Shown in pieces: positions 25,945 through 32,362 of a DNA stretch of 64,000 nucleotides. Both the position numbers and the translations under genes were made by a program. Origin of the DNA: Microbacterium hydrocarbonoxydans (GTDB taxonomy: Bacteria > Actinomycetota > Actinomycetes > Actinomycetales > Microbacteriaceae); assembly GCF_000956475.1 (NCBI RefSeq), contig NZ_JYJB01000008.1, positions 62,001-126,000 of the forward strand, read 5' to 3'. Within the stretch, counting starts at the first letter, position 1, and each line of letters opens with the position of its first letter. The notes under the pieces were generated by a model, which saw nothing but the letters and a program-made list of their open reading frames with translations, was not told the DNA's origin and made no database searches.

Positions 25945-26850
25945 ATGCTCGACGTCAACCGCTTGCGGATGCTCGTCGAACTGAGCCGTCGCGGCACCCT
26001 CTCCGCGGTCGCCGACGCCCTGTCCTACAGCAAGGCGACGGTGTCTCAGCAGCTCAGCGCGCTCGAGCGCGAAGTCGGGGCTCCGCTGCTGCGGCGCGTG
26101 GGTCGCGGCGTGCAGTTCACTCCGCAGGGCAACGTCCTCGTGGAGCAGGCCATCGGCATCCTCGACCAGCTCGAGCACGCCCAGGTCGCCGTCGCCGAAT
26201 CGCTCACCGAGGTCACCGGCACCGTGCGGATCGCCGTCTTCCAGACCGCGGCTCACGCGCTGCTTCCGCCGGCCCTTCTGGCTCTCCAGGCGCAGCATCC
26301 GGCCCTCCGCGTCGACGTCACCGAGAGCGACCCCGAGACCAGCCTGGTCGGGGTCGCGAGCCGCGACTTCGATCTCATGCTCGCCGAGCAGTATCCGGGT
26401 CGGACCCGGCCGATCAACGCGGACCTCGACCGGGTCGTGCTCACGCATGACGCGATCATGCTCGCCCGCACGCCCGGCGCGGAGAAGGCGGATGCCGCGG
26501 CCGCGCTCTGGGCGACGAGGAGCGAGCCCTGGGTGCTGGAGCCGGCGGGCACGGCGTCTCGCGCCTGGGCCGAGCAGCTGTGCCGCACCTCCGGGTTCGA
26601 GCCCGACGTGCACTTCGAGGTCGCCGACCTCACCACGCACATCCGCCTGATCAGGGCCGGGCTCGCAGTCGGACTGCTGCCCGAGCTCGTGTGGGCGGGA
26701 GACGCCCCCACGGTCGATCTCACCCCGCTGCCAGGGGCGCCCCGCCGGGAGATCTTCTCGTCCGCGCGGCGCGTATCGGCGGCCGCCCCCTCGATCAGGG
26801 CTGTTCGGCGTGCGCTCGCGGATGCGGCATCCGTGATCCTGCCCGGCTGA
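25945..26850 (+). CDS. LysR family transcriptional regulator
   Basis: A 301-residue LysR protein. The N-terminal winged HTH is DVNRLRMLVELSRRGTLSAVADALSYSKATVSQQLSALEREVG; the periplasmic-binding-like effector domain spans about residues 90-290. I used the ATG at 25945 (SD GGAAGG, 5-nt spacing) instead of a GTG at 25924. It is divergent from putA, so the likely job is control of proline oxidation with proline or its product as effector; this is inferred from position. Its last 56 bp overlap the 3' end of the convergent PfkB kinase gene. Confidence 0.9.
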   Translation: MLDVNRLRMLVELSRRGTLSAVADALSYSKATVSQQLSALEREVGAPLLRRVGRGVQFTPQGNVLVEQAIGILDQLEHAQVAVAESLTEVTGTVRIAVFQTAAHALLPPALLALQAQHPALRVDVTESDPETSLVGVASRDFDLMLAEQYPGRTRPINADLDRVVLTHDAIMLARTPGAEKADAAAALWATRSEPWVLEPAGTASRAWAEQLCRTSGFEPDVHFEVADLTTHIRLIRAGLAVGLLPELVWAGDAPTVDLTPLPGAPRREIFSSARRVSAAAPSIRAVRRALADAASVILPG

Positions 26851-27781
26851 CCTCCGCGGCGGTGACCACCACCTCGTCGAGCCGAGGCGGATCCGCGCCG
26901 GGGCGCGAGACCGTCACAGCCGCTGCCGCCGCGCCGAACTCGAGCATCTCGCGCAGATGCTGCTCCTCGATGCCGCGCAGCGGCTCGCGGGATGCCGCAC
27001 CGGAGAGACCGGCCTCGTGCAGCGAGTGGATCAGGGCGCTCATGAACGTGTCGCCCGCGCCGACCGTGTCGACGACGTCGACGCTGTGCCCGTCCACGAA
27101 CACCGTCCCGGTGGCGGTGACCGCGCACGCGCCGTCGCCGCCGCGCGTCACCACCACGACAGCGGGGCCGGACCGCTGCAGCCGCCGGGCCACGTCGAGC
27201 GGGTCGGCGCCCGGATACAGCCAGGCGAGGTCCTCATCACTCGCCTTGACGACGTCTGCGAGTGCGACGAGCGCCTCGACCTCGCGCACGGCTCGAGCGC
27301 GGTCGGGAACCAGAGCCGGGCGGATGTTCGGGTCGTAGCTGATCAGCGCGATGGGACGAAGGCTCTCGAGCAGGGCGCGTACCGTGTCAGCCCCGGGGTG
27401 CAGCAGCGCCGCCACCGACCCGACGTGCACGACCCCCGGGCTCTCGGCCGCAACCGCATGCGGATCGAGTCCCTCCAGCGTCCAGGTGAGATCGAACTCG
27501 TACTCGGCCGATCCGTCGGCGCTCAGCCGAGCGGATGCCGTCGAGGTGCGCTCCGCGCCGGCCAGGAGCAGCTCGACCCCCGACGCCTCCAGCCACGACC
27601 TCACGGTGCGGCCGCGCGGGTCATCGCCGAGCTGGGTCAGCAGCAGCGGCTCCTCCCCCAGCCGCGCGAGCGCGATGGCGACGTTCGCGGGGCTGCCGCC
27701 TGGCGTCTCCTCGATCCGCCCGGCATCCCGGTGAACGATGTCGACCAGGGCCTCCCCGATCACGAGCACGTCACGGCTCAC
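26795..27781 (-). CDS. PfkB family carbohydrate kinase (probable fructokinase)
   Basis: A 328-residue ribokinase-superfamily kinase. The N-terminal signature is GEALVDIV with GGSPANVAIALARLG, and the C-terminal signature VDTVGAGDTFMSALIHSL includes the catalytic Asp and anion hole. The start is a GTG overlapping the upstream stop (GTGA). As the last gene of an importer operon shared with a secreted fructanase through the same operators, it most likely phosphorylates fructose to fructose 6-phosphate. Ribose or another free sugar remains possible. The C-terminal end overlaps the convergent lysR-type gene by 56 bp, leaving no room for a separate terminator. Confidence 0.88.
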   Translation of the reverse strand: MSRDVLVIGEALVDIVHRDAGRIEETPGGSPANVAIALARLGEEPLLLTQLGDDPRGRTVRSWLEASGVELLLAGAERTSTASARLSADGSAEYEFDLTWTLEGLDPHAVAAESPGVVHVGSVAALLHPGADTVRALLESLRPIALISYDPNIRPALVPDRARAVREVEALVALADVVKASDEDLAWLYPGADPLDVARRLQRSGPAVVVVTRGGDGACAVTATGTVFVDGHSVDVVDTVGAGDTFMSALIHSLHEAGLSGAASREPLRGIEEQHLREMLEFGAAAAAVTVSRPGADPPRLDEVVVTAAEVSRAGSRMPHPRAHAEQP

Positions 27782-28083
27782 GTGCGACGCACCGGCGTGA
27801 GGAAGCTGAGCACGCTGTGCGGCTCGACGATCAGCGGCTGCAGCCGGGCGTTGAAGGCGCGGCCTGCCTCGCCGCCGAGATGCTCCTCGAAGGCCGCCTG
27901 ATCACGATAGACCTCGAACACGACGAACCGGTGGTCGTCCTCCCGGCGCCGGTACACCTCGAAGACCTGGTTGCCGGGCTCGGCGCGGACGACATCGGCG
28001 TAATCGCCGATCAGCCCCGCCACCGTGTCCGCGGCGCCGGGCACGGCCGTGAACTCCGCATACAGCGCGACCTGCTCGCTCAT
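27778..28083 (-). CDS. Antibiotic biosynthesis monooxygenase (ABM/YgiN-like) domain protein
   Basis: A 101-residue ferredoxin-like alpha/beta barrel protein with the ABM pattern VALYAEFTAVPGAADTVAGLIGDYADVVRAEPGNQVFEVYRRRED and FVVFEVYRDQAAFEEHL. Such dimers act as quinol monooxygenases or have unassigned roles. It overlaps both neighbours by 4 nt (ATGA and GTGA) between the transporter ATPase and the sugar kinase, so it is made in step with sugar uptake. That suggests a role in sugar handling, for example as an epimerase- or mutarotase-like protein, but nothing in the sequence proves it. Confidence 0.82.
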   Translation of the reverse strand: MSEQVALYAEFTAVPGAADTVAGLIGDYADVVRAEPGNQVFEVYRRREDDHRFVVFEVYRDQAAFEEHLGGEAGRAFNARLQPLIVEPHSVLSFLTPVRRT

Positions 28084-28880
28084 ACGGTCGCCGCTCCCGT
28101 CATGATCGCGACGGCATCCGTCATCGAGTGCGAGTCGGGAGTGATCGTCGCGGCCTTCTTGCCCAGTCGCTGCACGTGGATGCGATCGGCGACCTGGAAG
28201 ACGTGCGGCATGTTGTGCGAGATGACGATCACGGGAACGCGCTGCTCGCGCAGCCGCTGGATCAGCTCGAGCACCTGGTTCGACTCGCGCACGCCGAGCG
28301 CCGCCGTGGGCTCGTCGAGGATGACGACCTTCGAGCCGAACGCGGCCGCACGCGCCACCGCGACCGCCTGACGCTGACCGCCCGACAGGTTCTCGACCGG
28401 CACCGTGACATCCTGCAGTGTGGAGATGCCCAGTCGCTGCACCTCGGCGCGGGCGTCGGCCCGCATGCCCTTGGTGTCCAGCGCCCGGAACAGCGAGCCC
28501 ATGATGCCGGGCTTGCGCCGCTCGCGACCCAGGTAGAGGTTCGAGGCGACGTCGAGCGCAGGCGAGACGGCGAGATTCTGATAGACGGTCTCGATGCCCG
28601 CGCTGCGGGCATCCTGCGGCCCGCGGAACTGCACAGGAGCGCCGTCGAGCAGCAGCTGCCCCTCGTCGGGGATGTACGCGCCGGTGAGGCACTTGATGAG
28701 CGTCGACTTGCCGGCGCCGTTGTCGCCGATGATGGCGAGCACCTCTCCGGGGAAGACCTTGAGGCTGACGCCGTCGAGACCGACCACGCGGCCGAAGGTC
28801 TTGACGAGGCGCTTGGCCTCGAGCACGGGGACGCCCTCGGGCGTCGGAGCCTCGAAGGGCTGGGTGTCGGTGGCGCTCAC
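28080..28880 (-). CDS. Sugar ABC transporter ATP-binding protein (FrcA/RbsA-like, single domain)
   Basis: A 266-residue ATPase. Walker A GDNGAGKST is at 52-60, the signature is LSGGQRQAVAVARAAAF, Walker B is VVILDEPTAALG, and the switch reads VISHNMPHVFQVADRI. Ribose-type RbsA proteins have two ATPase domains (about 500 residues); this has one, as in the fructose importer FrcA, so it should dimerise. The GTG start overlaps the permease stop (GTGA), and the stop overlaps the ABM gene start (ATGA). It powers uptake by the adjacent permease and binding protein. Confidence 0.92.
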   Translation of the reverse strand: MSATDTQPFEAPTPEGVPVLEAKRLVKTFGRVVGLDGVSLKVFPGEVLAIIGDNGAGKSTLIKCLTGAYIPDEGQLLLDGAPVQFRGPQDARSAGIETVYQNLAVSPALDVASNLYLGRERRKPGIMGSLFRALDTKGMRADARAEVQRLGISTLQDVTVPVENLSGGQRQAVAVARAAAFGSKVVILDEPTAALGVRESNQVLELIQRLREQRVPVIVISHNMPHVFQVADRIHVQRLGKKAATITPDSHSMTDAVAIMTGAATV

Positions 28881-29908
28881 TTGCGTACCTTCCTGATCCA
28901 CTGGTCGATGGCGACCGCGACGATGACGAGGATGCCGATCGCGAGGGTCTGGTAGAGACCGTCGACTCCGGCGAGGAACAGACCGTTGCGGAACACGCCG
29001 ACGATGATCGCTCCCAGCAGGGTCCCCCAGATGATGCCGCGGCCGCCGAACAGCGACGTGCCGCCGATCACCACGGCGGTGATCGAGTCGAGGTTCAGAT
29101 CTGCACCGGCGTTGGGGCTCGCCGCCCCCGAGCGGCCGATCTGAATCCACGCGGCGACGGCGAGCACTGCGCCGGCGGCCACGTAGACGCTCATGAGCAC
29201 CTTCTTGGTCGAGATGCCCGCCAGGCGAGCCGCCTCGGCGTCGTCGCCGACCGCGTAGACGTGCCTGCCCCACGCGGTGCGGCCGAGGACGTAGGCGACC
29301 ACGAGGTACAGCGCGAGCATGATGATGACGCCCACAGTGAGCCGCACGTCTCCGAGCGGGAGGGCGGTCGCGGTCCAGGTGAGGAGCTCGGGCATGTCCG
29401 CCTTGCGGATCGTCTGGCCGCCGCTGTAGAGCAGCGTCAGAGCGATGAAGACGTTGAACGTGCCCAGCGTCGCGATGAACGGGGGCAGCTTGACCCTGGT
29501 CACGAGAAGTCCGTTGAGCGCGCCGGCGGCGAGCGCGGCGATCAGGCCGGCCAGGAGCGCGATCGGAGCAGGCAGGCCGTTGTTCGCCGCGGTCTGCGCC
29601 ATCACCATCGACGTGCCGATCATGAGGGCGCCGACGGAGAGGTCGATGCCCGCGGTGAGGATGATGAGGGTCTGCGCGATCGCGACGGTGCCGACGACGG
29701 CGACCTGGTCGAGCACGAGCGAGAGGTTCGCCGCCGCGAAGAAGCGCGGGTTGATGATGCCGAAGACGATGACGGCGATCACCAGAACCACTGCGGGGCT
29801 GATGGCCGGATATCGGTGGAGCAGGCCGCGGATGCGGTCGACCGGCGTGCGCCGATCGAGGAACTCGGCGGCGAGGTCCAGGGTCGAGGTGGCTGCTTGC
29901 TGAGTCAC
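28877..29908 (-). CDS. Sugar ABC transporter permease (FrcC/RbsC-like)
   Basis: A 343-residue permease of the BPD_transp_2 (ribose/fructose) family. About ten helices are visible, with ILTAGIDLSVGALMIGTSMV, GLLVTRVKLPPFIATLGT and AGADLNLDSITAVVIGGTSLFGGRG being family blocks. The start is the GTG at 29908 with SD GGAAG at 7 nt. It sits 74 bp after the binding-protein gene and overlaps the ATPase gene. Together they form a CUT2-type monosaccharide importer, here probably for fructose released by the GH32 enzyme. Confidence 0.92.
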   Translation of the reverse strand: MTQQAATSTLDLAAEFLDRRTPVDRIRGLLHRYPAISPAVVLVIAVIVFGIINPRFFAAANLSLVLDQVAVVGTVAIAQTLIILTAGIDLSVGALMIGTSMVMAQTAANNGLPAPIALLAGLIAALAAGALNGLLVTRVKLPPFIATLGTFNVFIALTLLYSGGQTIRKADMPELLTWTATALPLGDVRLTVGVIIMLALYLVVAYVLGRTAWGRHVYAVGDDAEAARLAGISTKKVLMSVYVAAGAVLAVAAWIQIGRSGAASPNAGADLNLDSITAVVIGGTSLFGGRGIIWGTLLGAIIVGVFRNGLFLAGVDGLYQTLAIGILVIVAVAIDQWIRKVRK

Positions 29909-29982
29909 GGGGTCACTTCCGATCAGGGTTGGACGGATGCCGCGACCGGAACGGGTCGACGGCCGCGGCATCCGAGAGGGTG

Positions 29983-31092
29983 TTACTTGCCGCCCCAGCA
30001 GATGTCGAGGGCAGCGGCGGTGTCGATCGACTCCACGCCCTCGACGGGCGTGTCGGTGACCAGCTGGACACCCGTGTTGAAGAAGTCGAGGCCCTCGGAG
30101 TTCTCGGGCTTCGTGCCGTCCTTGACCAGGTCGACGATGGACTTCACGCCGAGCTCCGCCATCTTCACGGGGTACTGCTGGCTGGTGGCGTCGATGATGC
30201 CGTCCTTCACCTGGCCGACACCCGCGCATCCGCCGTCGATCGAGACGATCAGCACGTCGTCCTTGCTCTTGCCCGCGGCCTCGAGCGCCTGGTACGCGCC
30301 GTAGGCGGCCGGCTCGTTGATCGTGTAGACGACGTTGATGTCGGGGTTCTTGGCGAGCAGGTTCTCCATCGCCGTACGGCCGCCGTCTTCGGCGCCCTGC
30401 GAAGCCTCGTTGCCGACGATCTCGTACGAGCCGCCCTTGCCGCCGGTGTAGCTGCCGGTCGACTCCTCGTCGCCGTTCACGTTCTTATCGCCGAGGTCGA
30501 CACCGAGGCCGGAGAGGAAGCCCTGGTCGCGGTTGTAGTCGACGCTCACGGCCTTGTCGTCGAAGAGATCGATCAGGCCGATGACCGCGTCCTTGCCGTC
30601 GAGCGCCCCTGCGGTCCACTCGCCGACATACTCGCCCGCGAGGAAGTTGTCTGTCGCGAAGGTGATGTCCACGGCGTCCGCCGGGTCGGGAACCGTGTCG
30701 AGAGCGATCACGTAGATGCCCGCCTGACGCGCCTTGTCGATCGCGTCGAGCACGGCGGGGCCGTTGGGCGTGATGAGGATTCCCTTGTCGCCCTTGGAGA
30801 TGGCGGCCTCGATCGCCTGGATCTGGGTGTCCTCGTCGCCGTCCTCCTTGCCTGCGGCGAGCGTCAGCTTGACGCCGTCCTTCTCGGCTGCGGCCTTCGC
30901 GCCATCCTGCATCGCGATGAAGAACGGGTTGGAGTTCGTCTTGACGATCAGCGAGACGCCGATCTCGTCATCCGCGCCGCCGCCGGTCGCGGGGCCGGAT
31001 CCGGCGCATCCGGTCAGGGAGACCGCGAGCGCGGCCGAGGCGCCGATGGCAGCGGCGAGCACGCGGCTGCGACGGGTGAAGTGCTTCGTCAT
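29983..31092 (-). CDS. Sugar ABC transporter substrate-binding lipoprotein (CUT2 type)
   Basis: A 369-residue periplasmic-binding-protein-like lipoprotein. The signal peptide ends in the lipobox VSLTGC. The mature domain (Peripla_BP_4) contains GVSLIVKTNSNPFFIAMQDGAKAAAEKDGV, AISKGDKGILITPNGP and VYTINEPAAYGAYQAL, typical of ribose/fructose/galactose binders. It is the first gene of a five-gene operon (binding protein, permease, ATPase, ABM protein, kinase). Its promoter has a -35 TTGACT, a 17-nt spacer and a -10 TACAAC, followed directly by a LacI-type operator. Fructose as ligand is inferred from the shared operator with the fructanase gene. Confidence 0.92.
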   Translation of the reverse strand: MTKHFTRRSRVLAAAIGASAALAVSLTGCAGSGPATGGGADDEIGVSLIVKTNSNPFFIAMQDGAKAAAEKDGVKLTLAAGKEDGDEDTQIQAIEAAISKGDKGILITPNGPAVLDAIDKARQAGIYVIALDTVPDPADAVDITFATDNFLAGEYVGEWTAGALDGKDAVIGLIDLFDDKAVSVDYNRDQGFLSGLGVDLGDKNVNGDEESTGSYTGGKGGSYEIVGNEASQGAEDGGRTAMENLLAKNPDINVVYTINEPAAYGAYQALEAAGKSKDDVLIVSIDGGCAGVGQVKDGIIDATSQQYPVKMAELGVKSIVDLVKDGTKPENSEGLDFFNTGVQLVTDTPVEGVESIDTAAALDICWGGK

Positions 31093-31123
31093 TGAATGGT
31101 CCTCTCGGGCGGTTCGTCGCCTC

Positions 31124-31141
31124 ATTGACAACGATGTCAGG
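31124..31141. promoter_or_regulatory. LacI-type operator O1, ABC importer operon
   Basis: ATTGACAACGATGTCAGG, whose core TGACAnCGATGTCA (31126-31139) is shared with two other sites. It is placed just downstream of the importer -10 box, where it would block transcription. Confidence 0.75.
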
Positions 31142-31145
31142 GATA

Positions 31146-31174
31146 GTTGTACCCGCATCGCCCAGTAGAGTCAA
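31146..31174 (-). promoter_or_regulatory. Promoter of the sugar importer operon
   Basis: On the minus strand TTGACT (31174-31169), a 17-nt spacer and TACAAC (31151-31146). Near-consensus SigA-type promoter, followed by operator O1. Confidence 0.65.
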
Positions 31175-31201
31175 GTGCAATCGCAAGAATCGAGATCATC
31201 C

Positions 31202-31219
31202 CGTGACACCGATGTCAGA
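31202..31219. promoter_or_regulatory. LacI-type operator O2 at the repressor gene start
   Basis: CGTGACACCGATGTCAGA carries the core TGACAnCGATGTCA (31204-31217) and covers both candidate start codons of the lacI-type gene (GTG 31203, ATG 31212). This points to autoregulation. Confidence 0.65.
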
Positions 31220-32255
31220 ACCCCGTCAGGGCAGCGGCGGCCGCCCGAGAGCCACCATGAAGCAGGTGGCCGCTCTGGCCGGAGTGGGCACCAAGACCGT
31301 CTCGCGCGTCATCAACGACGAGCCCAACGTCTCCGACGCGACCGCGGCCCGCGTGTGGGACGCGATCCGCGCACTCGACTACCAGCCCGATCTGCAGGCG
31401 GGCAGCCTGCGCCGCTCCGACGGGCGCACCCGCACCCTCGGCCTGCTGGTCGGCAGCGTCGACAACCCGTTCGCCGGTGCGATCCACCGCGTGGTCGAAG
31501 ACCTCGCCGCCGAGCGCGGCATGGCCGTGTTCGCCTCGAGCCTCGACGACGATCCCGCCCGCGAGGGCAGTGCCGTGCGCGCCTTCCTGCAGCGCCGGGT
31601 CGACGGCCTCATCCTCACCACGGCATCCCGCCGACCCGACTACCTGCCGCAGCTGCGCGAACGCGGCATCCCCGCGGTGTTCGTCGACCGCGAGCCGCTC
31701 GTCGACGGGCTCGACACGGTGGCGAGCGACAACCGCGCGGGCGCAGAGGCCGGGGTCGCGCATCTCATCGAGCAGGGGCATCGCCGCATCGCACTCCTCG
31801 CCGACCGGCTCGACCTCGCCACCGCGAGTCAGCGCCAGCAGGGGTACCTCGACGCCCTGGCCGCTGCGGGCATATCCCGCTCGGACGCGCTCATGGCCAC
31901 GGACCTTCACGACGTCGATTCGGCGCGCACGGCGCTGGAGCGGATGCTCGGCGCGGCCGAGCCGCCGACGGCCGTGTTCAGTGCGCAGAACCTCATCACG
32001 ATCGGTGCGCTGCATGCCCTGCGCGATGCCGGATGCTCGCGCTCGGTCGCACTGGTCGGCTTCGACGACCTTCCTCTGGCCGACCTTCTCGACCCCGGCG
32101 TGACGGTCGTCGCGCAGGACCCGCAGGAGATCGGCCGCCGAGCGGCCGAACGGCTCTTCGCGCTGCTCGAGGGCGCGGATGAGGCGCCGATCCGCTCGGT
32201 CGTTCCGACGCGTCTGATCGCCCGAGGATCAGGCGAGATCACGCCTGCGGCCTGA
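31212..32255 (+). CDS. LacI family transcriptional regulator (probable fructan/fructose repressor)
   Basis: A 347-residue LacI protein. The N-terminal HTH and hinge read TMKQVAALAGVGTKTVSRVINDEPNVSDATAARVWDAIRALDYQPDLQAGSLR. The effector domain has the usual blocks GLLVGSVDNPFAGAIHRVVEDLA, VDGLILTTASR and LVGFDDLPLADLLDPGVTVVAQD. The ATG at 31212 is chosen, but an in-frame GTG at 31203 is equally possible and neither has a strong SD. Three near-identical palindromes mark its own start, the importer operon and the fructanase gene, so it most likely represses fructan use until fructose or an oligofructan binds. Confidence 0.93.
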   Translation: MSEPRQGSGGRPRATMKQVAALAGVGTKTVSRVINDEPNVSDATAARVWDAIRALDYQPDLQAGSLRRSDGRTRTLGLLVGSVDNPFAGAIHRVVEDLAAERGMAVFASSLDDDPAREGSAVRAFLQRRVDGLILTTASRRPDYLPQLRERGIPAVFVDREPLVDGLDTVASDNRAGAEAGVAHLIEQGHRRIALLADRLDLATASQRQQGYLDALAAAGISRSDALMATDLHDVDSARTALERMLGAAEPPTAVFSAQNLITIGALHALRDAGCSRSVALVGFDDLPLADLLDPGVTVVAQDPQEIGRRAAERLFALLEGADEAPIRSVVPTRLIARGSGEITPAA

Positions 32256-32274
32256 GCGAGTTCCGAACTCGCTC

Positions 32275-32304
32275 TTGCGTTGTCCACCGGACAAGCCGTA
32301 AGTT
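32275..32304 (+). promoter_or_regulatory. Promoter of the GH32 fructanase gene with internal palindrome
   Basis: TTGCGT (32275-32280), an 18-nt spacer and TAAGTT (32299-32304). The spacer contains a 15-bp palindrome, TTGTCC-acc-GGACAA (32280-32294), which may be a second regulator site. Operator O3 follows 12 nt downstream. Confidence 0.5.
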
Positions 32305-32316
32305 CTCGCGTCAGAG

Positions 32317-32334
32317 ATTGACATCGATGTCAAT
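32317..32334. promoter_or_regulatory. LacI-type operator O3, GH32 gene
   Basis: ATTGACATCGATGTCAAT is a perfect 18-bp palindrome and the best version of the TGACAnCGATGTCA core. It lies 28 bp upstream of the GH32 start codon and downstream of its -10. Confidence 0.8.
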
Positions 32335-32362
32335 CCGGAGAGTCACGCACGAAGGAGCGCGA

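Noticed and set aside
31203..31211. GTG at 31203 as the lacI-type start
   Set aside because: Not excluded, but ATG 31212 is only three codons later and neither has a clear SD. I kept the ATG; operator O2 overlaps both.
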